From Saccharina japonica (lineage: Eukaryota; Sar; Phaeophyceae; Laminariales; Laminariaceae): DNA of 64,000 bases. The stretch covers positions 62,001-126,000 of the forward strand of contig MEHQ01002932.1 of assembly GCA_008828725.1 (NCBI GenBank), written 5' to 3'. Of this stretch, positions 1 through 11,000 are shown piece by piece (the first letter of the stretch is position 1; each line of letters begins with the position of its first letter). The notes beneath the pieces are model-generated. The model had not been told where the DNA came from. It was given only the letters and a program-made list of their open reading frames with translations, and made no database searches. The position numbers and the translations under genes are program-made.

Positions 1-9
1 CCGTTTCAC

Positions 10-560
10 GGGCTGGACCAGTACAACACGAATAACCACCGAGCCACGGAGACATACAATTGTGGGGGACCATAGTAAACAGGACCAGATGTTGTTAGTA
101 AAAGTGTGCAAATATACAGGATTTCTGTATAACGTAGGTCCTATTTACCATGCTCCCCCGTGATACTAATGGTGGTGTCACGACCATTACCTGTTTAGAT
201 GATCTGGGCAGTGTTATAAGAATGACTGCCGCACGACAACAGGCGGTGTAAGATACAGATAAATAAATAAATCCATGATTCAAGATTCCGATCGGTTAAA
301 GTCAATACATGTCTCGTCGGACGCAGGTCTACGCACAGCACCCTGGAAGGCACAGCAACGGACCTCAATATCACCCCATTCACGGTGTGGACCAGTACAA
401 TACGAGTGACCACTGTCATTGTGGCATCATCATGTTCTTGTGCTGTTGTCAGGCATACCTGTGCTACCTACTGTACCTGTGTTGAATTCAGGGCAGTGTT
501 TCCATGACTGCCACATGACTGTGGCACTTAAGAATAGAAGATTGAAGATACCGATGAATT
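10..560. repeat. Diverged tandem duplication at the window edge
   Basis: Three landmarks recur in the same order about 280-370 bases apart: a ggaccagtacaa.acgag block near 15 and 390, a gggcagtgttt block near 207 and 491, and an atgactgcc block near 222 and 506. The spacing varies, so the two units carry indels. No coding signal was seen in either unit. Confidence 0.5.
64..159. mobile_element. Short palindromic MITE, family 2, copy 1
   Basis: The left end reads GGGGGACCATAGTAAA and the right end is close to its reverse complement (GTAGGTCCTATTTACCATG then CTCCCCC). The same arrangement recurs at 11165-11280, which supports a mobile family. The copy is diverged and has no coding capacity. Confidence 0.5.
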
Positions 561-593
561 AACTACAGTACTACCATGTATCAAAGGTTTCGA

Positions 594-768
594 TTTTGTT
601 TTTTTTTCCATCCCATTTATTATCTTCGCCCTTCCTTTATATCTCCTCCCTAGTCATAACTCAGATCCGGGGTCACAAAGTAGACTCCTCTCCCTCCCCC
701 CCCACTACGGTTCTTGCCTTGCATTTTTATCGCGAGAAGACTTCAGCTTTTTTTTCTCTCGACTGGTA
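594..768 (-). mobile_element. tRNA-derived SINE, copy 1 (truncated, tail half only)
   Basis: On the plus strand this runs T-rich tail, CCATCCCATTTATTATCTTC, CAGATCCGGGGTCAC, then TTGCATTTTTATCGCGAGAA. It is the reverse complement of the 3' half of the SINE that is complete at 45022-45348. The tRNA-like head is missing, as expected from 5' truncation. Confidence 0.8.
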
Positions 769-977
769 AAATATAAATACAAAGTATAACGATTAAACTA
801 TCTCTTGCGAGGAGGTCTATACGTTTCTCTCAGGCAAACGCCGCCCTTCAGAAATACACTCGCAATTCGATGGGCAATCCTATCGGCTACCGAATTCTTA
901 AAAAAAAATCGTGTAGAACACAAAACAGACGACAAAGTGTTTCGGGAACCCCGTCAGTCACAATAAATGGCCCCAAA

Positions 978-1082
978 AGTGCCGCTCTCTTAAATGTGTC
1001 ACCGCCCCTAAATGTGCCACCATTCCTAAATGTGTTAACACTCCTACGTACAGTGCTACTACTCCTAAAGTGCCACCCTTAC
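978..1082. repeat. Short tandem repeat of a TCCTAAATGTG unit
   Basis: About five imperfect units of some 20 bases (CCTAAATGTGNCACC and variants) follow one another. No gene is seen between 769 and 1157. Confidence 0.6.
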
Positions 1083-1157
1083 TGAGGAATGGTTCTCTCT
1101 ACACACGAACGGCACTCTCTCCAGTTATCACCCCGAAGATGACCATGCTCATGATTA

Positions 1158-1355
1158 TTGGTTCATGATGAGGATGGTGGTGAATGTGATGGTCAAGGTA
1201 ATGGTGACGATGATGGTGATGACAATTATAAGGATGATGATGATGGTCATGATTATGATGATGATGATGATGATGATTATGATGATGATGATGGTGATGA
1301 TGATGATGATGGTCATGATTATGATGATGATGATGATGATGATGATGGTGATGAC
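1158..1355. repeat. GAT/ATG trinucleotide microsatellite
   Basis: Imperfect GAT repeats become dense from about 1226. A sub-block GGTCATGATTATGATGATG occurs twice, showing slippage in larger blocks. The long poly-Asp, poly-Met and poly-Ile frames here are translations of the repeat and are not called as genes. Confidence 0.9.
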
Positions 1356-1644
1356 GACGAATTGCTCACAATACCTCAAATCCCTGAAAACCAACAGTGG
1401 TCACTGAAACCAGGATACATGATATTTCCGATGGACGAAAGTCATGGAACACACACTTCATGCCTGCACGCAACGGAATGGCACTACGGCCTGTTGTATC
1501 CCGTACAGGAGCCCTTGTATCCAAAACATAGAGCCCAAACGCAAACGGAGGCGCCTACGAATACGAAACGACGTTGTCGGATCGCCCTAACTGCAGGACG
1601 GCCGTACCGTCAAGAAACCTCTTGGAAGTGTGCAGGGCGTAAGC

Positions 1645-1650
1645 TTTATT
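1645..1650 (-). promoter_or_regulatory. Candidate polyadenylation signal of the WSC gene
   Basis: An AATAAA hexamer lies on the minus strand about 270 bases beyond the stop codon of the WSC gene. Position and strand fit a 3' UTR end, but a lone hexamer is weak evidence. Confidence 0.3.
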
Positions 1651-1921
1651 TTTACCCATCCGCCGGAGGATAAACAAAAACCAAAAACTCTTGGAGTCGA
1701 CGGTGACATAATCCAATCTTGCACGTAAACCCAAACTAACCCGACAAACGAACTAAACCTAACCAAATCCTTAACCTTAGCCCGTTGGGAGGTTCGAGGT
1801 CGGCAAGGGCGGTCGCTGTTTTTTGGTGGTGTTTACACATTATAACAGGGCGGTCAAAAGGCCAACCTCGGCGAATCAGACCAACGACCTGGCGAATTGC
1901 TCTCGCTGGGCCGACCTGCAA

Positions 1922-2077
1922 TTAAACTGATTTGACGACTTCGATTTCGTAGGCGGTGATCTTGTCTATCCCGCCGCAGAACTCGTTGTCCATGGTACCC
2001 GCGCAAGACATGTCACATTCGTCGAGTTCTAGCTCGTCGCCGTTCTTGGTCAAGTCGGGATCGATTGCACACCAGCA
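1922..2077 (-). CDS. WSC gene, last exon (end of second WSC domain)
   Basis: This exon has 51 codons plus TAA, in phase 0 after a GACAG acceptor. It opens with CWCAIDPDLT, continues with ECDMSCAGTMD and closes with FCGGIDKITAYEIE. These are the CWC turn, the C..xC pair and the CGG...Y.. ending of a WSC domain. A three-way split of the domain, with exon breaks before IC and before C-W/F-C, is also seen in the first WSC domain of this gene, which supports the boundaries. Confidence 0.85.
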   Translation of the reverse strand, partial: CWCAIDPDLTKNGDELELDECDMSCAGTMDNEFCGGIDKITAYEIEVVKSV

Positions 2078-5000
2078 CTGTCATATTGTCAGTCCGGATA
2101 GGGTGGGCAGTTTAGTTGAACAGTAGATGGAACAATTACGGTGGGGACGGCAAGGCTGAAGTTAGAAGACATTTCCGTGTCCGTTCCCAGCGTCGCCGGG
2201 GATCTACAAGCTCGTCAGCTAGTTTGGGGGCTGCAAAGGGAAAAACTGACGTTCAAATTGACGAGTACAGCATTGAGCACGGCGTTGTTGCAATCTAATA
2301 AAATGTGGTGTCCGAACTCCGATGAGTTCCTTGAAATCGGACAACCTGGGTGCAGCATGATGTTTCCCGTAAAATTGCTGCGAGCTCACACTGCACACAG
2401 ACGGTTGGTTAGCATGATGGGCGGAAACTCTAAATTAATCGTTTGTTCGGTCACTGCATGGGGGTAATAAAGGGCATAAGATGCAGTGACACGTGGGGAT
2501 TAATTTGTGAATATAAATACATACGAAGTATTTAGGAGAGTTTGCCTTGCATCTTGGAGCCTGCCGAGAGATACTTAGCTCTGCACGCACGGAAAGAGCA
2601 GCTTATGTGGTTAGAGTATGCTTGTTGCACCCGCATCAAACGTTTTAGGGACACATACATCCCCGTCTCCCGGCGTTTTACAGCCAAACTTTATGACTTG
2701 ATGTTTTTTGTTCGACGTAACAGGCCGAAACGGTATAATGTCACACGGTGTGTGTTGGTTACACATTTTACCGTTATTTCTACCCAACTACATCAGTACA
2801 CCCAGTGACTTTCGCGATTCCTAATCCCTAGAGACATACAAATTATGTGGTCACAGAATGTGAGACAGAGAAAAAAAGAGAGACCGCCCCCCCTCAAATT
2901 AATGGGTAACGTACCAAGTGAAGCGCCAACGTACCTGGGTACGAGAACCCAATGACACAAGCCATACCGGAACAATAAATAACAAAAATGCAATAAACTT
3001 AAACGAATTATGAAATGAAACAGAATATCAACATGACGCAAAGAGACCAGGAACGCTGCTACTTCAAAAGGAAACAACAAGTGCTCGAGAGGAACATATA
3101 ACTGCCGCACGGGCGAAGCAACACGAATTTTGCATTCCTGCAAGGCAGTCACCGCCCTGGACCGCTTTTTGTAGTGGTCCCTACCACTCATCGACGATGT
3201 ATAATGGCACCGAATATTTGGTAGTTTGTATTAGTCCCTGTTTTCACCTAATGGGCATAATATGGTACAACTTGCACTCTTCAACGTGACGCACTAAATT
3301 TCCAGGAATTTGGGTCAAATCTAACGGCAGAACGTAAAGGTGAGCTTGTACACAGTAGTGCCGTCTGGTTTCACGTAGGACGCTGAAAGCCCCCCAAGAA
3401 TTACCTGCATTCAACCCCAACGGTTTTCAATCCACGGTACATGTCACTGAAGGATGAAACGTTACACTAAATGACCGCAAAGAAAGACGCATCTTACCTC
3501 CTCGGCATACTGCGTGCCAAAGTGGGTGTTGAATCCATCGTCACACAGGCTGTGGCAGATCTGCAGGGCAATAACACCGGCACATCGCACGCGAGTTAGG
3601 CAGGGCGTAGCGCGAGGGACAACTGTTAGGTTTTACCTACTTTTATGGTACTACTGTAGTATCTTCCGTGCGAGAGGGTTGTCCATATCAAGAAGACGAA
3701 TTGTTTAGTATACTGTGTTACAACAGCTTTTCGGGGAGATTCTGTTTCGTCTCACGGGTGCATACACGGGTCTCTGGCCGCCAATGGGCACGAGTTTGAA
3801 CCCCAACGACGCTCCGTGATGTAGGACATATCTGAGCCGTGGCAGCACGCAAGCGGTATGAGCTCTACGGTTCGTCAACCAAGCTACAGTCAAACACACC
3901 GGCAAGTCCGCGTGTGACCCCCTGCGTACTCAGCTTGGGTGTGTCCATAATGCTAATGTCGTGATATGGGTTGGTATTGACTCCTTTGGGTTGTATTCCG
4001 TCCCAACATGCCATTGGTAATTACCCGGTATGTAGCTTTAGATCACTGGTGTCGCATTGCAGCTTCAAAACAGATACGCATACGCGTATTGCCAAGATAC
4101 TACAGTACATCGTTACTGTGCATCCACCGTAAACCCACTGCACTCGTCTGCAGTACGTATTGCCATGGTTATAAGAAACCTGAAACGTTACCATAATTTT
4201 CATGTGACCATGCGCCGTAGTCGTTCAAGACATCGTGACGAACGCAGTACCAATTGGATGGTACGTCCACGCCATGTCTTTAGAGCATGCAGTAGTAAAG
4301 TGGTTGAGCGGCTATCTGAGTATCATGCTGGATAGATACACACTTAGTGGACGAGAACCATGCCTCGTATGGTGACGAAATACGCGTCACTCCATTAGCA
4401 CCTGGACCTTTCGCCCAAGCCCATGGCGAAAACGTGAGGTTCTCCATTGGTTTCTTTCAATCGATGTCCATACCGAACAACACGTTTTCCTCTGCAGACA
4501 GAATGTCTTCGACCATAAGACGTATACCGCGATAAAAAAAGTCTCCCGGAGACCCGCGCTACGGTGTGTAGCGGATGCCCTTTCGAGCCGAACCAAATGC
4601 CACTGGCCGTATTGGCCAACTATTGCAACACATGCAGCAGCTATACCCATTATGTTTGAACCCGATTTATAATTTTTCGTTATGTTTGGTGAGACATCGA
4701 GTCCATGGGGCTGAGTATCGGGCTAATTAATATGCCGTCGCGAGATAATGGACTGCCCATCGAACCACACCCACATGTCTTAACTCAGCAGGATTCCAGG
4801 GCCAGCCTCGCCGTGACACACCAGCTAGGTGGACGGACCAAGTTTAATACCCAAACGAGAAACATGGCGTCGGTATATGCGTCATAGTCGGTGACGTTCC
4901 AAGTATCTACGTCGGTTACGTGTTATGATTCAAGTAAGGACTCATGTACCCTACGTATCAGTAGCAACCTCGTGGATATGCCAGGGGATGGTCCCCAGAC

Positions 5001-8000
5001 GCCACAGAGCTCACAGTAGCTTGCAATGTTTTTTCAAGCCAGTTGATAGGTGAAGTATAGAGGAGCCTTAACAACGATTAGGCGCTATCCCTACCAAAAC
5101 ACACATAAAAAATCTAAAAATAGCACCATCTTACCTCGGCAGACATGACGTCCTCCACAATTTTGTTATCCATGATCCTGTCGGCCTTAGAGTCCGCGAA
5201 GCACCCGGTCAGCGAGTACGTCGTTTCGGGTCTGGGGGTCGGAGCAGGGGCTGGGACGAAATCGCCTGTCCTCCGGTAGACGCTGATGGCACCGAAGCCT
5301 CCGCAAGGAGTGGTAGCGTCGCCAGTGCACAGGGTAGGGTAGGTTATGCCGCACTGGTCACTCTTAACCGCGTCCTCGAATTCGTCCTCAGTTCCACAGA
5401 AGCACTGACGGTCACATTGAGTCGGCAGCGGTAGGGGTGACGAGGACAATCGGGAGTGGCCGAAACCATAAAAATATTTAGTCCAAACCCACATAGTCCA
5501 GATTAGGACAACGGATTCCCAACGCGTTACAAGGGCACAGCAGATGGTGCGGCGGACGAGCCGGCCCGGTCCCAACTTGTTTTCCTCACTCCTTACTTGT
5601 AGTACTATAGGGACGCGTGCTACGTACGGTAGGTTTGAATCTACAGCATTTGTTTACGAAGACGGTCAACCGAAAAGCTTGGCATACCATCCAAAACCAC
5701 TGAGTTTGAGCTACTGCTGCAACATGAAACGTCCACCAGATAAACAACCCTGTAGGGTACGGCATGTACAACCCGAAAAATATCGTGAAACGCAAACGAT
5801 ATTGTAACTATACTGGACAGTCGTTCGGTCGACCAGCCCCGTCATTCGGGGTTATGTTTCGGCAAAATGTGCTACTTGTCCTAGTCGTAGTCAGTTGGCC
5901 TCCTTCTCCCACCATTTAGTACCTCGGCAGTGCGGTAGGACCATCACAATATGGCGGAGATACACGAGTGCGCCGGAATAATATGTATGGCACCAGAAGA
6001 CCATGGGGGGTGGGGCGTTTCTCAGCCAGATGCTCAACTCTACCTGCTCTTATCCTGCTGTAGATGGGAACGATACAAAAAACGACCAGCCAATATCGTA
6101 CTGACCATGACCCACTACAGTAAAACCCAAGCGTCTCATCTACTACCTTGACGATCCGATGTGGCGGTTCGCCAGGCGTGCGCTCGATGCATGCTGAAAT
6201 GGAGGTGTACCAAATTGTTTTTGACCCCCCTAGCGTGAAGAGCTTTATCCTCAATACCTGCAGTAGGCTGATAATCTAACTGGCCTTCACGATCATGATA
6301 GTGCAACCACATCGACAATCCCGTGCCCTAGCTTTTCGTAACCAGATACTGACGGTAGCGTGGAGCATACACGGAGTTCCAGCAAGAAGGCATCGTTTTG
6401 GGGTAATTCCTTGTTTGAGGAATGTCATTAATACGCACAACCATCTATTTGAAGAATGTCATTAATACGCCGAAACGTATAACGTAACGTTATCGTAGCA
6501 TGGCTCGTTCCATCTATTTACTACCGTATTTTATTCATGTACTATTATATACCAGGCATTCTGCAACTTGTTTATACTGCAGTCAATTGGTTCACTTACC
6601 TCGCTCCCAGACTCTAGGCCGAAGTAAGCGAAGCCCGAGCAGTAGTCAGAGCAGATCTGCCGACAGCAGACGGGGGAGGCGTGTGTTTTAGCGAGTGTCG
6701 GTGAGGGGAGAACAAAATCACATTGGCGATTGGTCCAGGGCTGGAAGCCAGCCTTAGAGCGATATTACGGTAGGAGGCCCACCTTGATGCCCGTTTCAAA
6801 CGAAGGGCACAAGGCAATCCAATACTGCACTTCGAAGTATATCGTTACGCCTCGATATTTTCCATGACATCTGCTATCCTTCTTTTAGGCTTGAACGCTC
6901 AAATGATGGGGCTCACTCAACACACGCGATCCTCGCCCTGAAGCCGTTTGGATACTATTTAGAGCGCGGCGGGTTTCTCAACAAACGTTGCACCGACCAC
7001 ACCTACACCGTTTGACCCCCCGCGCGTGTTACGGTAGAGATACGGTACCTACAGTACGCTTCCGGGGGGCGCGTGTTCGGTAGATATACGGTACCTTCAG
7101 TACGCTTCCGGAGGCTCCTCGGTCGAAAGTTTTTTTACCCCCCTGTACCTGACCCCCCAGCAAACGGTTTTGAAACAAGTTGTAAGCTCGTCCGGTGCAC
7201 AGTTCCATGGTCTACGCACACAGCAGGCATCTAACGCAGGGTACTTGTCAGATACACATCGGAACCATAAATCACTGTGTAGTTTGACAGCTGAGGAGCT
7301 CCGTCAGTTTCTGTCAAATACGTCGGCCTACACGTGCAAGCACTATCGTAGCTCGGCCCCACCTGCGCTGTCATGCCGTGTGGCCCCAGCTCACTGAGCA
7401 CGTAGAGACCCGAGTTGAGCAACGGCGTAGTGCCTGAGTCGTCGAAACAGCCCACGATATCGGTGCCAGAGGGAAGGGTAGACTCGCACGGAATGGGAGG
7501 GAGGATTCCCGAGTAAATCGTCTTGTAGAATCCCTTGGCGCCTTCCAGAGGCCAGGTGTACTCGCCTGGGACGGTCGGGCTGTAGTCTTCGTTGTCGGCA
7601 AGGTTTGACTTTGGGTCTAAGCTTTCCCAGATGTGGTACTGCCAGACAATACGTACACAGCAGTAGGGTGTTGGGTGTGGTCAGGTGCGCAAGCTGTCAC
7701 TGGAGTGTCACAGTAGGGTATTGGATGTGATAGGCGTGATAGTATATTGGGCTGTAGTATGTACGCAAGCCGTCCCAGGTGTGGCAGAGTCAGACAATAC
7801 ACAGCAGGATATTGAGTTTGATAAGGCACATCAGATAGTATCACCAGATATAGTAGTGTCCCACATGGCATATGGTACTGTCAGACAACACGCAGTAGGG
7901 TGTTGAAAGAGATAAACCGTACAAGGCATCACGGATGTGGCACTGCCAGACAGCACACAGTAGGATATTGGGTGTGTCAAGGTGCAGAGGTGTCCCAGAT

Positions 8001-11000
8001 GTGGTACCCCCAGACAATACGCAGTAGGATACTTTGATATTATCAAGTATACAACGTGTCCTACTGTAATAATACCGAACATTCAACGTATCCTAGAACT
8101 TGTACCACAGCAGATGTACAGTTGTCCCATATGTGATACTGCCAGGCAATACACCGCACGCAGTAGAATATTGGTTGCGACGAGACATACAAGATTGCCA
8201 GACAATACCCAATGTAGGCTGGTTCGGGGAGCTACTTCACTATGTACCAGATGCACGCGGCGAGGGGCGACCGTGTCACGAGGCAGCCAGCAAGAAGAGG
8301 TCCCAGACGGACATCTAGACATCTAGCAATGGCCCCGGCACTACTGGTATGTGTGTTGCGGCACATATTTATATGTCGTATAGCATGCCACATACCACCC
8401 CCCATGGGACGCCTTTACCAATACAGTACTACAGTACAGTACGTAGAGACCTATAGGTTTCCGACCTACAGTAGTCATAGACCTATTAATCGACCTATTC
8501 ACAGACCCATTAATAGACCTATTTGTAGACCTATCACTGTACCTATTAATAGGCATACCAATATACCTATTGATGAACCTGATAGACGAGTCTCTGCGAG
8601 ACTAGGGGGGGGGGTGTACTCATATCGTGCACGGCCGTAGTCGTATGATCATAGACCCTCGCATCCCTACAATGCCGGGACGGAGCACGTTGGGTTTTCA
8701 CCAACCAGGCAGACATTGCTTGCACCAAGCGCGAACCGCCGTGAGGTATTGGGCGAGTCGCATGGAGGGTGAGCTGCATCCTGCTAAGAACCGCCTGTGA
8801 GGCGGACTTGCATGGACGACAGCCTCCAATGAATTGATTTAATTTCTGGTGTGGCCACTTCCAGAGACAGCAATGGGTATCACTACGTGTCTGCCTCGTG
8901 GATGCCTTACGATATACACACTACGTGATATGACCATTCCCCTTGTGCGGAGATGAGGTTATCAACCCCGCACAAATGATCTAACAAGACCGCCAGCATG
9001 GGTGACCGCCAAAAAACAAAAAAAAACAGTTTCCTGGTTGTCGAGCTCACGCAGTGAGATGCGTGTTTTACAGCGTCGTTGCCAACCGACGCCAACCCAA
9101 CCTATAAATATATAAAATGTTCATAGGGCATTTTTTTGGGGGGGGGGCAAACACGAGGGGAATGGCGGCGTTGGGAAGCTCTCGTCGAGATGTTTCCATA
9201 CAGACATCGCTGGCTGTTTGCACCCTATCATACCTATGGTATCCATTGTAGAGAAAATCAGTGTGCTGCCTCGTGCGGTTTACGTTGCGTACAGAAGCTG
9301 TCAGTGTTTTGTGTACTCTGAAGTCCACACACCCTGTAGAACGCCCGATCGAAGTATCACACAAGCTTGCAAATACCTGGTATGAGGTTTTGCGTTTTTT
9401 TCGGTCTTAGAGTTTTTTGTTTTGTTTTAATTGTTAAAAATACGGTATTTACGCGCACACAAACATACATAATACATACATACATACACATACATACACA
9501 CATACATACATACATACATACATACATACATACATACATACATACATACATACATACACACATACATACATACATACATACATACATACATACATACATA
9601 CATACATACATACATACATACATACATACATACATACATACATACATACATACATACATACATTCATATATACACACCTCGTCAGCACCATTCTCGATCT
9701 CAAATGCAACTCGCGTCGTCTTCGTTGTGCTTTTGTAGTTGGAACTTTCGACGAGCATGTCAAGTTCGTAGTCTCCGAACGGGACGCAGAGCAGAAGGTT
9801 CAGCTTCACCCTGTACAGTTTCGGTTCGGCCACCACATAATATATAAGTTTGGACGAACAAACAGCAGAACAGCAGTAGTAGTAGGAGCGGGTTAGAAAG
9901 CTAGACACGAGAGCGCAGCCGTCATTAAGGCTACAGCAGAAAATACCCACGAATAGGGAATAGCCTAATACGAGAAGTTGACGCGTGCCACGGTAGAGGA
10001 AGCACTTTTTGACTGAATCGTCTTCTGAACGATCGGGATCCTCAACCGAAATTCGTCGGGCTTTCATTTTTGTGACGAATAATGTTTCAGAGTATACTTC
10101 GGTCATGAGATTTCTCATCCGGCAGCACTTTTATTTTCCTCCAAAATCATTTTTTCGGTGAGGTACATGACTCTCCTCAAGTGAGCTCATAAAAAACGTG
10201 GTACACCTCTATCGCATATAGCATGTGTCAAGTAAGAACACGAGGCTCGCTGTTTGGAGGATGCCGGTGATTTTGGACAAACAAAACGTGCTCATTGTCG
10301 AATCCTACACAGTAGCAGGTCCTCTTTAGTAGCCGATTTTGCTCAAGGCAGTTCAAGAACGGTATCATATACTAAACGTTTCCAAGCCGTGCTCACGTCA
10401 TGTGTTCTTTGATTGCGGTCTCATCCTGTACTGTTATACCAGGTATACTTTCTGCGGCTACGCGTGCTACTATAGAGGCATACGGTATACCTTATTTCGG
10501 CTGAAATGTTTTCGGGATGACGGGGCTCCTTACCTTAACCCAATATCGTCGGAATATATCAATTCTTGTGTTGCAATATTTTTCCATTGTATTTTTAAGT
10601 CGTGGGATTGCTCATCGGGTAGCACTTTTCGTTTCCTCCGAAATTATGCTTGGACTTACCATTAGTATAGGGCTCCACTCAAGCGAAGGGCCTTAGAAAA
10701 CTCCGTAACATGGTGCCCATCTACCGTAGCAAGCATCCGGCGCTGTGTTGAAGCGGCGTGTCCAATCGCCCTGTTTGGTGCTCGCTACATACGATTAGAA
10801 CATCACTCCTGCATCGCAGTTAGATTGGACAGCGCAGCGAACCTTAAACTACGCCCAGTAGTTGGTCACACCCGGTGACGGGGCACCGAGTTGCCGATTA
10901 TTGTTAGATGCATCAGCTGCACATGGGTAGGGGGGGGGGTTGTGCACCGAACCGATTCAAAGTGTTTTTCCGAGCTCCTCACTTCAGGAGCTCCGTACTA

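Noticed and set aside
1158..1673. 171-codon poly-Asp protein
   Set aside because: The Asp tract is the GAT microsatellite. The remaining ~100 codons show no motif or splice support.
2116..2467. 108-codon plus frame in the last intron of the WSC gene
   Set aside because: No domain, paralogue or splice sites; probably chance.
5544..5807. 88-codon plus frame opposite the WSC exon
   Set aside because: It lies in intron sequence on the opposite strand with no support.
8990..9015. 5S rRNA-like TGGGTGACCGCC
   Set aside because: Only this short word matches. The rest of R1 does not resemble 5S rRNA, and copy 2 has a diverged version.
9357..10118. A 253-codon minus frame
   Set aside because: Only 9678-9810 is exon (splice sites, phase and paralogue). 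The upstream part is intron and MITE, and the downstream part is the CATA repeat.
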